Shown piece by piece: positions 1 to 8,327 of a DNA stretch of 64,000 bases. This stretch comes from DASSKK01 sp035690495. GTDB taxonomy: Bacteria; Actinomycetota; Actinomycetes; Propionibacteriales; Nocardioidaceae. The translations under genes were made by a program, and so were the position numbers. Location: the NCBI GenBank assembly GCA_035690495.1, contig DASSKK010000081.1, positions 1 through 64,000 on the forward strand. The letters run 5' to 3'. The stretch's first letter is position 1. Each line of letters begins with the position of its first letter. The notes beneath the pieces are model-generated. The model was not told the DNA's origin. It saw nothing but the letters and a program-made list of their open reading frames with translations, and did not search any database.

Positions 1-145
1 CCTTGGCTTCGTCGGCGCGCTCGTCGATGGTGGCCTTGGTCTCGGCGAGCGTCCGCTTGGTCTTTGCGATGCGCTTCAGCTCACGCTTGGCGGCGGTCTT
101 CCGCATCTCGAGCTGCTCGGCCTGGACGGCGAAGTCGGCCATCAT
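1..145 (-). other. Coiled-coil coding segment in antisense to the NlpC gene (possible inversion)
   Basis: On the minus strand, from ATG at 145 or 142 to the window edge, an open frame encodes a typical Ala/Glu/Lys coiled coil (starting MADFAVQAEQLEMRK and continuing with alternating Lys/Glu/Ala heptads, ending ERADEAK). This is the kind of helix that precedes the catalytic domain in actinobacterial NlpC/P60 (RipA-like) proteins, but it points the wrong way. Either a local inversion with a breakpoint near 140-150 or a separate minus-strand gene whose 5' end lies here would explain it. The window edge prevents a decision. Confidence 0.55.
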
Positions 146-569
146 CGAGGCGCGCGCGGCCGAGCGCGTGAGCCGCAGCAGCCGCACCGCGCCGCAGCCT
201 TTCGCGAACGTTGCTGTCTCCGGCCGGGCGGGTGCCGCAGTCAGCTACGCGCTCGCGCAGGTCGGTGACGCCTACTCCTACGGGGCTACAGGTCCTAACG
301 CGTTCGACTGCTCCGGCCTGACCATGATGGCGTGGGCGCAGGCTGGCGTCGCCCTGCCGCACTCCTCGAGCGCCCAGATGAGTTCTGGTCCCTCGGTTCC
401 GCAGGGGCAGCTCGCGCCTGGGGACCTGGTGTTCTACTACTCGCCGGTGAGCCACGTCGGCATCTACATCGGCAACGGCCAGATCGTGAACGCCGAGAAC
501 CCCAGCACCGGAGTCCGGGTCACCGGTGTGTTCTCGATGCCGTACTCGGGTGCGGTTCGCATCCGCTGA
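3..569 (+). CDS. NlpC/P60 family peptidoglycan endopeptidase, 5'-partial or rearranged
   Basis: C40 cysteine peptidase that would cleave peptidoglycan stem peptides outside the membrane. The catalytic domain is intact from about nt 225 to the stop: the nucleophile Cys lies in the motif FDCSGLT (Cys codon 309-311) and the His in SHVGIYIG, preceded by the typical VSYALAQVGDAYSYG start of the domain. The reading frame is open to the window edge, so no start can be chosen. Family members have a signal peptide and a long coiled coil before this domain. Here the first ~140 nt read in this frame give a low-complexity Ser/Ala/Arg/Val shadow, while the opposite strand encodes the expected coiled coil (separate entry). 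The catalytic half is certain; the N-terminal half in this frame is probably not native. Confidence 0.85.
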   Translation: MASSARSSMVALVSASVRLVFAMRFSSRLAAVFRISSCSAWTAKSAIIEARAAERVSRSSRTAPQPFANVAVSGRAGAAVSYALAQVGDAYSYGATGPNAFDCSGLTMMAWAQAGVALPHSSSAQMSSGPSVPQGQLAPGDLVFYYSPVSHVGIYIGNGQIVNAENPSTGVRVTGVFSMPYSGAVRIR

Positions 570-1839
570 CCTGCTCGCCAAGGCCGGCCGTCGCCGCTGG
601 TGGGTAATCGGCCTGGCCCTCGTGGTCATCGCCGCAGTTGTCGCGGCCTTCACACTCACCCGCAAGCCCCAGACCGCCGTACTCCCGCGTCCGCACCCCC
701 ACGTCAGCCAAGCTGCCACACACAGCCAGCTGGCGACCCGGCTGTTGAGCAGGCTCACCGACGCGCTGTCCGGGGACAGCCGGCGAGCGGTGGTGGCCCT
801 TGCTGCGCGCCACCACGGCGCAGCAGATCAACTGTCCGCGATCTACACCAACGTGCAGCGGCTGGACATCGTCGGGCTGAGCATGCGCTACGTGGACGAC
901 GATGCAGACGCGCTGTCCGCCGCCCGCAAGAAGGCTCTCGGCGGCCGGGCGTGGGTCGGTCAGGTCGACTTGCGTTGGCGGATCGACGGCTACGACCAGA
1001 ACAGCTCCGACATGGAGGTCAGCCTCACGCTTGTCGAGACTCCCCACGGCGCTAGGTTCGCATCCGCCCGCGGTGCCTTCGGCGACGCCGCGCCCTTGTG
1101 GCTGCTTCAGCCGGTGAAGGTGCGGCACGCCGACCGTTGGCTGGTCATGGTCGCCGGCACGAACAAGATCCGACGGTTCGCAACCCTCGCCGCGGACGCG
1201 GTCGCCGACGTCGACAAGGTTCTCACCGGTTGGCGCGGCAGCCTGGTCATCGAGGTGCCGGCCGACGAGTCCGAGCTCGACCGCGCGCTGGGCGCGTCCC
1301 GAGAGCAGTACGCCGACATCGCCGCGGTCACGACGACCGTCGATGGCACGATGTCCTCGACGGCACCCGTGCACATCTTCGTCAACCCTCCGGTATTCGA
1401 CCCCCTGGGACCGCGCGGATCCCGGATCGTGCTCAGCCACGAGGCGACACACGTCGCCACCAACGCCGTCACCACGTCCATGCCGACCTGGCTCATCGAG
1501 GGGTTCGCCGACTACGTCGCCCTCGACCATGTCAACCTGCCGGTGAGCGTGACCGGCAGCGAGATCCTCGCCCGGGTGCGCAAGGACGGCCCGCCCAGCC
1601 ACCTGCCGAACGCCCACGACTTCGCCACCTCCAACACCGCCCTCGGAGCGTCGTACGAGGCAGCCTGGCTGGCCTGCCGGCTGCTGGCGCAGACCTACGG
1701 CGAGGACGAGCTGATCAGGTTCTACCGGATGTCCGCGCGAGACTCCTCGACCCGCCAGGCCTTCGAGAAGGTGTTCGGCACGGACAAGACCTCGTTCACG
1801 CACGCGTGGCAGCGCTACCTGGCCAAGCTCGCTCAGTGA
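550..1839 (+). CDS. Membrane-anchored gluzincin-type metallopeptidase (peptidase MA-like)
   Basis: Probable zinc metallopeptidase facing the outside of the cell. A single N-terminal membrane helix (about residues 12-32 after a basic RRR stretch) is followed by an extracellular domain. The zinc motif HEATH is at about residue 297, and EGFADYVA some 20 residues later supplies the third ligand Glu and its context, as in the peptidase MA family. The start is uncertain: GTG at 550 overlaps the NlpC stop by 20 nt; GTG at 526 in the same frame would add eight residues. It is followed with a GTGA overlap by the M48 protease, so NlpC, this gene and M48 look like one envelope-protease operon. The substrate is unknown. 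Confidence 0.75.
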   Translation: MRFASADLLAKAGRRRWWVIGLALVVIAAVVAAFTLTRKPQTAVLPRPHPHVSQAATHSQLATRLLSRLTDALSGDSRRAVVALAARHHGAADQLSAIYTNVQRLDIVGLSMRYVDDDADALSAARKKALGGRAWVGQVDLRWRIDGYDQNSSDMEVSLTLVETPHGARFASARGAFGDAAPLWLLQPVKVRHADRWLVMVAGTNKIRRFATLAADAVADVDKVLTGWRGSLVIEVPADESELDRALGASREQYADIAAVTTTVDGTMSSTAPVHIFVNPPVFDPLGPRGSRIVLSHEATHVATNAVTTSMPTWLIEGFADYVALDHVNLPVSVTGSEILARVRKDGPPSHLPNAHDFATSNTALGASYEAAWLACRLLAQTYGEDELIRFYRMSARDSSTRQAFEKVFGTDKTSFTHAWQRYLAKLAQ

Positions 1840-3131
1840 GGCGTGACAGTCTGGACCGCGTGAGCGCGCAGGCACGGCCCGGGTTGGCTCGGCGGCCCGC
1901 CGTGCTGACAGCGATCGTCGCGGCCATCGCGCTCATCGTCATTGCAGCCATCTTCGTGCCGTGGGACTGGGTCCCCGGCGGACGTCTGAGCCCGATGCCG
2001 ACCTCGAAGCTGCTGTCGCCTCCCGAGATCGCCAAGATCGACAACTACAACACGGTGCGCCGATGGCTGGGCTGGTCGGCGTACTTCGTGTCCCTCGCGG
2101 TGGCGCTCCTTCTGGGCTTCACCTCCTGGGGAGCGCGCCTCGTGCGCAGGATCGGCGGCCGGTTCTGGTGGTGGATCGCCGTGCCGCTGGGCGCGCTCGC
2201 GTTGCTGGTGATTGGTCGCCTGGTCATGCTCGGCTTCGATCTGGCGTTGCGTGCGGAGAACCTGCGTTATGGACTGACCAACCAGAGTCTGGCCGGCTGG
2301 AGCGCCGACTACCTGAAGAACCTGCTGGTCTCCTGGGTGATCACCTCGATCCTGCTGCTCGTCGTGGTCGGCTTCGCGCGCCGGTTCCCGCGCAGCTGGT
2401 TCGCCTGGGCGGGCGGAACGGCACTGGTCCTGACGCTCGCCGGTTCGTTTCTCTATCCGGTGGTCGTCGAGCCGCTCTTCAACAACTTCACGCCGTTGAA
2501 GCCGGGCCCGTTCCGGCAGTCGGTGTTCGCACTCGCGCAGCGGGAGGGTGTGCACATCTCCGGTGTCGTCGTGGCCGACGCGTCACGGCGTACGACCACG
2601 GTCAATGCCTATGTGTCTGGCTTTGGCGACACCCGGCATGTCGTCATCTACGACAACCTGCTCAAGGACCTGACACCGGCACAAGCGCGCGTGGTGATCG
2701 CCCATGAGCTCGGGCACGCGAAGAATCGCGATGTGCTGCTCGGGACCGCGCTGGGGGCGATCGGTGCCGTCGTCGCCGTGTCCGTGCTGGCGCTGCTCCT
2801 GGACACTACCTGGCTGCGTTGGCGTGCGCACGTGATCGGGGCTGATGATCCGGCAGCAGTCGCGGTGATCCTTGCCCTGGTCGCGGCCGGTGGCTTCCTG
2901 ATCAGCCCCGGGGAGAACGCCGTCAGTCGAGCCATCGAGGCACGCGCGGACCGGGCGTCCCTGCATGCCACGCATGCGGGCAAGACGTTCATCGACATGC
3001 AGCGCCAGCTCACGATCAAGTCGCTGACGGATCCTGACCCGCCGGGGCTCAGCCAGTTCTGGTGGGGGACGCACCCAACGCCGGATCAGCGGGCCGGACT
3101 GCCCGCCTCGCTGAAGGCCGCCGGTGGTTGA
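1836..3131 (+). CDS. M48 family metalloprotease (Ste24/CAAX prenyl protease 1-like)
   Basis: Integral membrane zinc protease of the M48A type. Several hydrophobic segments lie in the first ~220 residues. They are followed by NAYVSGFG, the zinc motif HELGHAKN at about residue 290, two more membrane segments and the downstream ligand motif EARAD. Length (~431 aa) fits the Ste24-like family. The chosen GTG overlaps the preceding stop as GTGA; a second GTG at 1860 is possible. The protein ends in Ala-Ala-Gly-Gly-stop, and the last codons, GGT GGT TGA, are the beginning of a dispersed REP-like element, so the C-terminus appears to have been reset by repeat insertion. Bacterial substrates of this type are poorly defined. 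Confidence 0.85.
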   Translation: MRRDSLDRVSAQARPGLARRPAVLTAIVAAIALIVIAAIFVPWDWVPGGRLSPMPTSKLLSPPEIAKIDNYNTVRRWLGWSAYFVSLAVALLLGFTSWGARLVRRIGGRFWWWIAVPLGALALLVIGRLVMLGFDLALRAENLRYGLTNQSLAGWSADYLKNLLVSWVITSILLLVVVGFARRFPRSWFAWAGGTALVLTLAGSFLYPVVVEPLFNNFTPLKPGPFRQSVFALAQREGVHISGVVVADASRRTTTVNAYVSGFGDTRHVVIYDNLLKDLTPAQARVVIAHELGHAKNRDVLLGTALGAIGAVVAVSVLALLLDTTWLRWRAHVIGADDPAAVAVILALVAAGGFLISPGENAVSRAIEARADRASLHATHAGKTFIDMQRQLTIKSLTDPDPPGLSQFWWGTHPTPDQRAGLPASLKAAGG

Positions 3132-3180
3132 GGACGTGCCGGATGGTTTCGAGGCTCGCTCCGCTCGCACCTCAACCACC
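3122..3180. repeat. REP-like element pair (copy a)
   Basis: GGTGGTTGAGG at 3123 followed by an inverted copy, GGTTTCGAGGCTCGC...CACCTCAACCACC. It ends the M48 gene (TGA in GGTTGA) and provides the first possible GTG starts for the glycosyltransferase downstream. Confidence 0.8.
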
Positions 3181-4419
3181 GGCACGCACCCAACCACTGG
3201 CACGCACCCAACCACTGGCACGCACCCAACCACCGGCACGCACCCAACCACCGGCACGCACCCAGCCACCGGCACGCACCCAGCCACCGGGCGGGTCCTC
3301 GTGATCACCAACGACTTCCCGACCCGGATCGGTGGCATCGAGACCTTCGTTCTCGAGCTGTGTAAGCGCATGCCGCCCGAGCAGGTCGTCGTCTACACCG
3401 CCTCGATGCCCGGTGACCTGGAGTACGACGCGAAGTTGCCGTTCCCCATCTACAGGGACCCAGCGTCGATGCTCCTTCCCACTCCCGCGGTGGCGCGCCG
3501 AGTCGTTGACGTCATGCGCAGGCATCGCTGCGATCGAGTGATGTTCGGAGCCAGCGCTCCTCTTGGTCTGCTGGGATCCCGGCTGCGACGTGCGGGTGCT
3601 CAGCGCGTCGTCGCGCTGACCCATGGTCACGAGGTCTGGTGGGCACGGCTCCCGGTGACCCGTCAGTTGCTGCACCGGATCGGAGAGACCACTGACGTCA
3701 TGACCTACGTCAGTGAGTGGTGCCGGGAGCGGATCGCACCAGCGCTGTCGGCCGAGGCTGCGGCGCGGATGCAGCGACTGTCACCCGGGGTGGACACGGA
3801 TCGGTTCTATCCAGGCTGTGGGGGAGCGGAGGTGCGTGAGCGGCTCGGGATTCCTACCGATGCGCCGGTGGTGGTCTGTGTCGCCCGGATGGTGAGGCGG
3901 AAGGGGCAGGACACCCTGGTCAGGGCGTGGCCGCGGGTGCTGCGCAAATTGCCTGGCGCTCGACTGCTGCTAGTAGGCGATGGCCCCTACTTGCAGGCCC
4001 TCGAGCGGCAGACGCGCCAAGTCGGCGTGGAGGGGTCGGTGACCTTCGCCGGCAGCGTCGGCTGGGACGAGATTCCCGCCTACTTTGATGCCGGGGATGT
4101 GTTCGCCATGCCGTGCCGGACCCGGCTGTTCGGCTTGGAGCCCGAGGCGTTCGGGATCGCGTTCCTGGAGGCCCAGGCCTGTGGGCTTCCGGTCGTGATC
4201 GGTGACTCGGGAGGCGCGCGCGAAGCGCTGCTCGATCCGAATTGTGGCGCTGTGGTCCGTGGTGACAACGGTTACCTGCTCGCCCACACGCTGCTGACGA
4301 TGATTCAGCAGACTGTCGATGGTTCGCGGGCAGGGGCGAAACTACGCGCGGACCGCAAGGGCATCGACTGGAACGACGTGGCCGCGCGGCTACGCGGCCT
4401 CGTGGCGATAACCGGTTAG
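3124..4419 (+). CDS. pimB: GT4 glycosyltransferase, PimB'-like (GDP-mannose-dependent PIM mannosyltransferase)
   Basis: GT-B fold glycosyltransferase family 4. The fold begins with RVLVITNDFPTRIGGIETF (about residue 60), has HGHEVWW in the N-terminal domain, ARMVRRKGQDTL at the start of the C-terminal domain and the EX7E-type nucleotide-sugar motif in EPEAFGIAFLEAQ. This pattern fits PimB', which adds the second mannose to phosphatidylinositol monomannoside on the cytosolic face of the membrane. The N-terminus is odd: the only in-frame starts are GTG 3124/3136, before six Gly-Thr-His-Pro-Thr-Thr repeats, or GTG 3301, which would remove part of the first beta strand. A translated disordered extension is therefore likely. 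Assignment to PIM synthesis rests on family and context. Confidence 0.8.
   Translation: MVEDVPDGFEARSARTSTTGTHPTTGTHPTTGTHPTTGTHPTTGTHPATGTHPATGRVLVITNDFPTRIGGIETFVLELCKRMPPEQVVVYTASMPGDLEYDAKLPFPIYRDPASMLLPTPAVARRVVDVMRRHRCDRVMFGASAPLGLLGSRLRRAGAQRVVALTHGHEVWWARLPVTRQLLHRIGETTDVMTYVSEWCRERIAPALSAEAAARMQRLSPGVDTDRFYPGCGGAEVRERLGIPTDAPVVVCVARMVRRKGQDTLVRAWPRVLRKLPGARLLLVGDGPYLQALERQTRQVGVEGSVTFAGSVGWDEIPAYFDAGDVFAMPCRTRLFGLEPEAFGIAFLEAQACGLPVVIGDSGGAREALLDPNCGAVVRGDNGYLLAHTLLTMIQQTVDGSRAGAKLRADRKGIDWNDVAARLRGLVAITG
3181..3288. repeat. In-frame 18-bp tandem repeat, six units
   Basis: Six contiguous units of GGCACGCACCCAACCACC (small variants in the last bases), each 18 nt and so in frame. They are translated in the overlapping glycosyltransferase frame as Gly-Thr-His-Pro-Thr/Ala-Thr. 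The unit resembles the CACCTCAACCACC end of the adjacent REP-like element, suggesting it arose by expansion from that end. Confidence 0.9.
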
Positions 4420-4601
4420 GGGGTGCAGGAGGTCGAGGCGCTGATCTTGGAGTGCATGGTGGTGCAGCTGGACCCGAAGAGCTGCTGGACCAGGCCGCCG
4501 AGGGCGAAGACCACGATCGCGATCACTGCGGCGATCGCCACGACAATCAGCCCGTACTCGACCGCGGACGCGCCGGCTTGGTCACGTGCAGGTCTCAACA
4601 T
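4416..4601 (-). CDS. flp: Flp/Fap-type pilin
   Basis: Class IVb pilin of 61 aa. After a short leader (MLRPARDQAG) comes the processing-site context ASAVEYGL and a ~22-residue hydrophobic helix, then a short Cys-containing tail. A ribosome site (GGGAGG) stands a few bases before the ATG. It is the last gene of the minus-strand Tad region and a close relative of the pilin gene just upstream. Its 3' end overlaps the convergent mannosyltransferase stop by 4 nt. A prepilin peptidase must be encoded elsewhere. Confidence 0.9.
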   Translation of the reverse strand: MLRPARDQAGASAVEYGLIVVAIAAVIAIVVFALGGLVQQLFGSSCTTMHSKISASTSCTP

Positions 4602-4677
4602 GGTGCCCTCCCTGCGATGCTGCTGATGAGGAGGGGCGGCCAGAACCAGCGTCCCGGCCGCCCCGCCACAGTGTTGG

Positions 4678-4899
4678 TCAGCTGCAATTGCCGTTGGTGC
4701 TCAGTGAGGCCCCTCCGGCAGCTGCACCGCTCTGGATGTGGGTGCAGGTGTTCGAGAAGGCACTCTTGATCAGGCCGCCGAGGGCGAACACGATCAGAAC
4801 GATAACCGCCGCGATCGCGGCGACGAGCAGACCGTACTCAACGGCGGAGGCGCCGTCCTCGGTCTTGTGGTTGATGATGCGCTGCATGTACTGAAGCAT
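4678..4899 (-). CDS. flp: Flp/Fap-type pilin, second copy
   Basis: Type IVb pilin of 73 aa: leader MLQYMQRIINHKTEDG, cleavage context ASAVEYGLL, a hydrophobic N-helix rich in Ala/Ile/Val, and a Gly/Ala/Ser tail with two Cys. The ATG at 4899 is chosen over an upstream in-frame ATG because GGGAGA lies at normal spacing. The hydrophobic core is almost the same as in the neighbouring pilin, so the two are probably a tandem duplication. The tail is longer and different, which could give a major and a minor pilin. Confidence 0.9.
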   Translation of the reverse strand: MLQYMQRIINHKTEDGASAVEYGLLVAAIAAVIVLIVFALGGLIKSAFSNTCTHIQSGAAAGGASLSTNGNCS

Positions 4900-4927
4900 T
4901 GGAATCTCCCAGAGTGTATTAAGGCAT

Positions 4928-4941
4928 GGATCCATGGATCC
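4928..4941. promoter_or_regulatory. 14-bp palindrome upstream of the flp genes
   Basis: GGATCCATGGATCC is a perfect palindrome about 30 nt before the flp ATG at 4899. It could be an operator or a 5'UTR structure. The rest of 4945-5078, between this site and the response-regulator stop, shows no gene. Confidence 0.4.
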
Positions 4942-5078
4942 CATTCACTCAAGGGTGACCGAATCACGGGGTTCTCGGTATCGGCAGAACGGTGGGAAAC
5001 CGATGTCCGATTGGGGCAGATACCGGGGGATTCGAGTAGTCAGCCCGGGTCAACTTCCCCCAAACGCGTGCGACCGGC

Positions 5079-5741
5079 TCATTCGTCTGATAGAAGTCCT
5101 GCTCTGATCGCATTCATGATCGCCTGCGCCCGGTTCGCGGCACCCAGCTTCTCATAGATCTTCGAGATGTGCGTCTTCGCCGTCGACTCGCTGACGTAGA
5201 GCTGCTTGGCGATCGCCGCCACGCCGAGACCCTCGGAGAGCAGGTGCAGCACCTCCGACTCGCGGGGCGACAGCTGCGGCCCTGTGGGCGCCATCCGGCG
5301 CCGCATCGCATCGGCGAGGTTCGCCGCGGTGAACGAGCGGGGCGAGATGATCGCATGGCGGGCGGCGGCGACCACATCGTCGGACGGCGCGTCCTTGGCG
5401 ACGAACGCCGACGCACCGGCCTCAAGTGCCTCGAACAACTGCTCGTCGCCGGCGTACATCGTCAAGACCACGATGCCGACCTCGTCGTCGGTCTCCCGGA
5501 GCTTGCGGACCAGGTCGAGTCCGGTGCCGTCGGGAAGACGCACGTCGGTGACGATCGCGGCCGGCTTCAGCGACTCGGCCAGGCGTACGCCCCCTGCGAC
5601 ATTCGGGGCCTCGCCGGCGACGGTGAAGTCGTCGTGGCGCTCGAAGGCGCGGGCAAGCCCCTGACGGATCAGGTCGTGGTCGTCGACCAAGAGCACCGTG
5701 TGGACGGACTGCGCGGTCGGGTCGGGGGTTGCCGCAGACAT
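5079..5741 (-). CDS. NarL/LuxR-family response regulator of the Tad operon
   Basis: Receiver plus LuxR-type helix-turn-helix. The receiver has the acidic pair DD at 20-21, the phosphoacceptor Asp at about 66 (IVTDVRLPDG) and the Lys in FVAKD. The HTH (LSPRESEVLHLLSEG...SESTAKTHISKIYEKL) lies in the last 65 residues. ATG 5741 is chosen because the receiver starts 14 residues later. It sits directly behind the histidine kinase and ahead of the two pilin genes, so it probably controls pilin or pilus-operon transcription. Confidence 0.92.
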   Translation of the reverse strand: MSAATPDPTAQSVHTVLLVDDHDLIRQGLARAFERHDDFTVAGEAPNVAGGVRLAESLKPAAIVTDVRLPDGTGLDLVRKLRETDDEVGIVVLTMYAGDEQLFEALEAGASAFVAKDAPSDDVVAAARHAIISPRSFTAANLADAMRRRMAPTGPQLSPRESEVLHLLSEGLGVAAIAKQLYVSESTAKTHISKIYEKLGAANRAQAIMNAIRAGLLSDE

Positions 5742-5766
5742 GACTTTCGCTTCGCCCCTTCGTCGC

Positions 5767-7386
5767 TCAACGAATGTGGTGCACGCGGCTCCGCCGGTGA
5801 TGGTGGTCGGCCGGATGCTCGGCGCCCACTGTAACGGTGACAGTGGTGCCCGTGTGGTATTGACCGTCCGGGCCGGCGGTGTCGCGGCCGTCGCTGATCT
5901 CCAGCGTGGCGCCGATCCGCTCGGAACGTTCCCGCATGATGCGCAGGCCGTAGGAGTCGTCGCGGGCCGCGCCGAGCCCGCGGCCGTCGTCACGGACCTC
6001 GATCCGGGCCAGCGGCGGGCGGATCCGGCAGTTCACCCACAGGTTCTCGGCCTCGGAGTGCTTGCGCGCGTTCGTGATCGCTTCCTGGGCGATCCGCAGC
6101 AGCTCGAGCTCCACCTCGCTGCGCAGCCGGGTGGTGCCGACATCGAGCGTCAGGTGGACGGTCAGCCCGGAGCGCGCGCCGACCTCGCGGACGTAGTCCG
6201 ACAGCGCGGACCCGAGACCGGCGGAGATCTCGCTGCGCAGGTCGAAGATCGACAGCCGCAGCTCGCTGACCACCCGCGAGAGCTCCCCGCGCAGCGACTG
6301 GAGTCGCTTGCGTTGCTCGGGGGTGCTGGCTGTCGAGGCGAGGTCGTCGACCGCATAGCCGAGCGAGGCGATCTCCTGGGCGACCCCGTCGTGGATCTCC
6401 CGGGCGAGCCGCTGCCGCTCCTCGATGGTCGCGATCGAGCGCACCTCGTCGAAGGCCAGCGCGGTGTCGATGCGCAGCGACTGCTCGTCGACCTCGCGCA
6501 TCAGCGCATGCAGGGCCTTCTCGCTGGGCGGGTTGCCGGCGTCGGCGATCACCACGCCGATCATCCGGGAGCCGACCCGCATCGGCAGCGCGGTGCGGTA
6601 GCGCCGGTCTGCCGATCCGGACGCCTGTACGTCGTGCACCGGCTCCATCTCCGCCCAGCACCGGTCCACCAGCGGTCCCTCCGGGAGCATCGACTGCTTG
6701 GCGTTGGATCCGCGGAATCCGAGCGGGGCCAGCACTCCGCCCTCGGTGCGCACGAACACGCTGGACTGGGTGTCGGCGAGATGCTGATGGACGGTGATCA
6801 GCAGCTGGGAGGACATCGACACGGTGTCCAGGCCGGACGACAGTCGCCGGGCCACGGTGCGCAGCTGGGTGAGCAGCCGGCGCGCCGACTCGTAGGAGTC
6901 GTCCCCGGTAGGCATCCGTGGGGCCAGGCCCAGCTTGCGCAGCCAGGCGCCCACGGCACCGATTCCGAGCGCGGTGAGCAGCCAGGGGGCGGCCACTTCG
7001 TAGACGCTGACCAGACCGCCCGCGGCTCCCGCCGTACCGGCCAGCACGGCCATCGCCACGAGCTCGCCGCAGATGACCACAACGACCGGCGTCATCCCTG
7101 AGACGACCCCAGCGAGCATGGCGGGCACCACCAGATACGGAAGCAGCAGCACGCCGTGCGGCAGCGCGAAGCCGATGGCCGCCGCAGCGATGATTCCTTC
7201 CGGGACGGTCACCCAGACCGGAGAGACTCGCAGGCTGATGTCGGCGGCGATCGCGAGCGCGGCGACGGCCGCGATGATCACGATGCCGCGCAGCGAGGTC
7301 CGGTCCAGCAGGGCCAGCGAGAGCCCGAGGATCGCCGCGACGCAGAAGATCCGGCTCGCGATCCCCAGCCGCGCGAGGCGGTTCAA
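5767..7386 (-). CDS. Membrane histidine kinase (HisKA_3 type) encoded in the Tad operon
   Basis: Sensor kinase of the NarX/DesK class. About six hydrophobic segments fill the first ~150 residues, a GAF-like region follows (~190-310), and the dimerization motif REIHDGVAQE carries the phosphoacceptor His near residue 330. The HATPase domain has AQEAITNARKHS (N box) and DDGRGLG. The TTG start at 7386 overlaps the tadC stop as TTGA; no better start is visible. It is translationally coupled to tadC, and its partner is the LuxR regulator 25 nt downstream. This suggests envelope sensing built into pilus expression. The signal is unknown. Confidence 0.88.
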   Translation of the reverse strand: MNRLARLGIASRIFCVAAILGLSLALLDRTSLRGIVIIAAVAALAIAADISLRVSPVWVTVPEGIIAAAAIGFALPHGVLLLPYLVVPAMLAGVVSGMTPVVVVICGELVAMAVLAGTAGAAGGLVSVYEVAAPWLLTALGIGAVGAWLRKLGLAPRMPTGDDSYESARRLLTQLRTVARRLSSGLDTVSMSSQLLITVHQHLADTQSSVFVRTEGGVLAPLGFRGSNAKQSMLPEGPLVDRCWAEMEPVHDVQASGSADRRYRTALPMRVGSRMIGVVIADAGNPPSEKALHALMREVDEQSLRIDTALAFDEVRSIATIEERQRLAREIHDGVAQEIASLGYAVDDLASTASTPEQRKRLQSLRGELSRVVSELRLSIFDLRSEISAGLGSALSDYVREVGARSGLTVHLTLDVGTTRLRSEVELELLRIAQEAITNARKHSEAENLWVNCRIRPPLARIEVRDDGRGLGAARDDSYGLRIMRERSERIGATLEISDGRDTAGPDGQYHTGTTVTVTVGAEHPADHHHRRSRVHHIR

Positions 7387-8327
7387 AACTTCCCGGCGAA
7401 CGAGGTGTAGATGCCGATCGCCGCGGGGCCGAGAACCGCGATGAACAGGCAGGGCAGGATGCAGAAGATCAGCGGGATCAGGATCTTCACCGCCACCTTC
7501 TGGGCCTGCTCCTCCGCGCGCTGGCGGCGCTTGGTGCGGATCTCGCGCGACTGCACGCGCAGCACCTGGCCGACCGGGATGCCCAGTGCGTCGGCCTGCA
7601 CCATCGCCGAGACGAAGCCCTTCAGCTCGGGGACGTGCGTGCGCTCGCCGAGCGCGCGCAGAGCGGGTCCGCGGCCCATGCCGATCTGCATCTCCTGCAG
7701 CACCCGTGCGAACTCCTCGGCCAGCGGACCCTCGGTGTTGCGGGCCACCTGGGACAGCGAGGAGTCGAAGCCCAGACCGGACTCGACGGAGATCGTCAGC
7801 AGGTCCAGGGCGTCGGGCAGGGCGCGGCGGATCTTGTCGGTGCGGTCGTAGCCCTTCTGGTAGAGATACATGTTGGGCGCCATGTAGCCCGCGATCGCGA
7901 TCCCGACGCACACGATGAGCATCATGCCTAGCCCGAAGCCGAACAGCAGCGAGATGACCAGCGCGAGCACGAGCCCGCCGACGAAACCGACGAACTTCAT
8001 GCTGGTCACCCGGTCGACAGTCCAACCGGCCGGGTTGCCGGCGATCTCCAGCTTGGTGCGCATCCGGTCGGCGTTGTCGGAGGGGGTCAGCTTCTTGCCG
8101 AGCTCGAGGGTCCGGTCCAACAGGGGAGTCAGGACCCGGTCGTTGAACGACGGCTCGAGCTCCTTGCGCAGCTCCGCGGGGGCAGCTGAGAACGCCTCCA
8201 TCACGGCCAGCGACTTGCTGACGCCGCGGGCCTCGTTGTTGAACATCCCGACCGCGGTGAAGCCCAGCAGGATCGCCGCGAAGATCGCGGCGATGCCCGC
8301 GATCATGATGATCGTCGCCATGCCCAT
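7383..8327 (-). CDS. tadC: TadC-like inner-membrane pilus platform protein (T2SF domain)
   Basis: Type II secretion F-domain protein of 314 aa with an N-terminal membrane helix, a paired helix near residues 110-150, the cytoplasmic T2SF helical domain (LPDALDLLTISVESGLGFDSSL, a TadC hallmark) and a C-terminal membrane helix. With TadB it forms the membrane platform driven by TadA. The ATG overlaps the tadB stop (GTGATG), as expected for coupled subunits of one complex. Confidence 0.93.
   Translation of the reverse strand: MGMATIIMIAGIAAIFAAILLGFTAVGMFNNEARGVSKSLAVMEAFSAAPAELRKELEPSFNDRVLTPLLDRTLELGKKLTPSDNADRMRTKLEIAGNPAGWTVDRVTSMKFVGFVGGLVLALVISLLFGFGLGMMLIVCVGIAIAGYMAPNMYLYQKGYDRTDKIRRALPDALDLLTISVESGLGFDSSLSQVARNTEGPLAEEFARVLQEMQIGMGRGPALRALGERTHVPELKGFVSAMVQADALGIPVGQVLRVQSREIRTKRRQRAEEQAQKVAVKILIPLIFCILPCLFIAVLGPAAIGIYTSFAGKF

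Noticed and set aside
520..1875. Long minus-strand ORF opposite the metallopeptidase gene
   Set aside because: High-GC antisense shadow; Arg/Gly/His-rich composition without a domain, while the plus strand has a clear zinc-peptidase motif.
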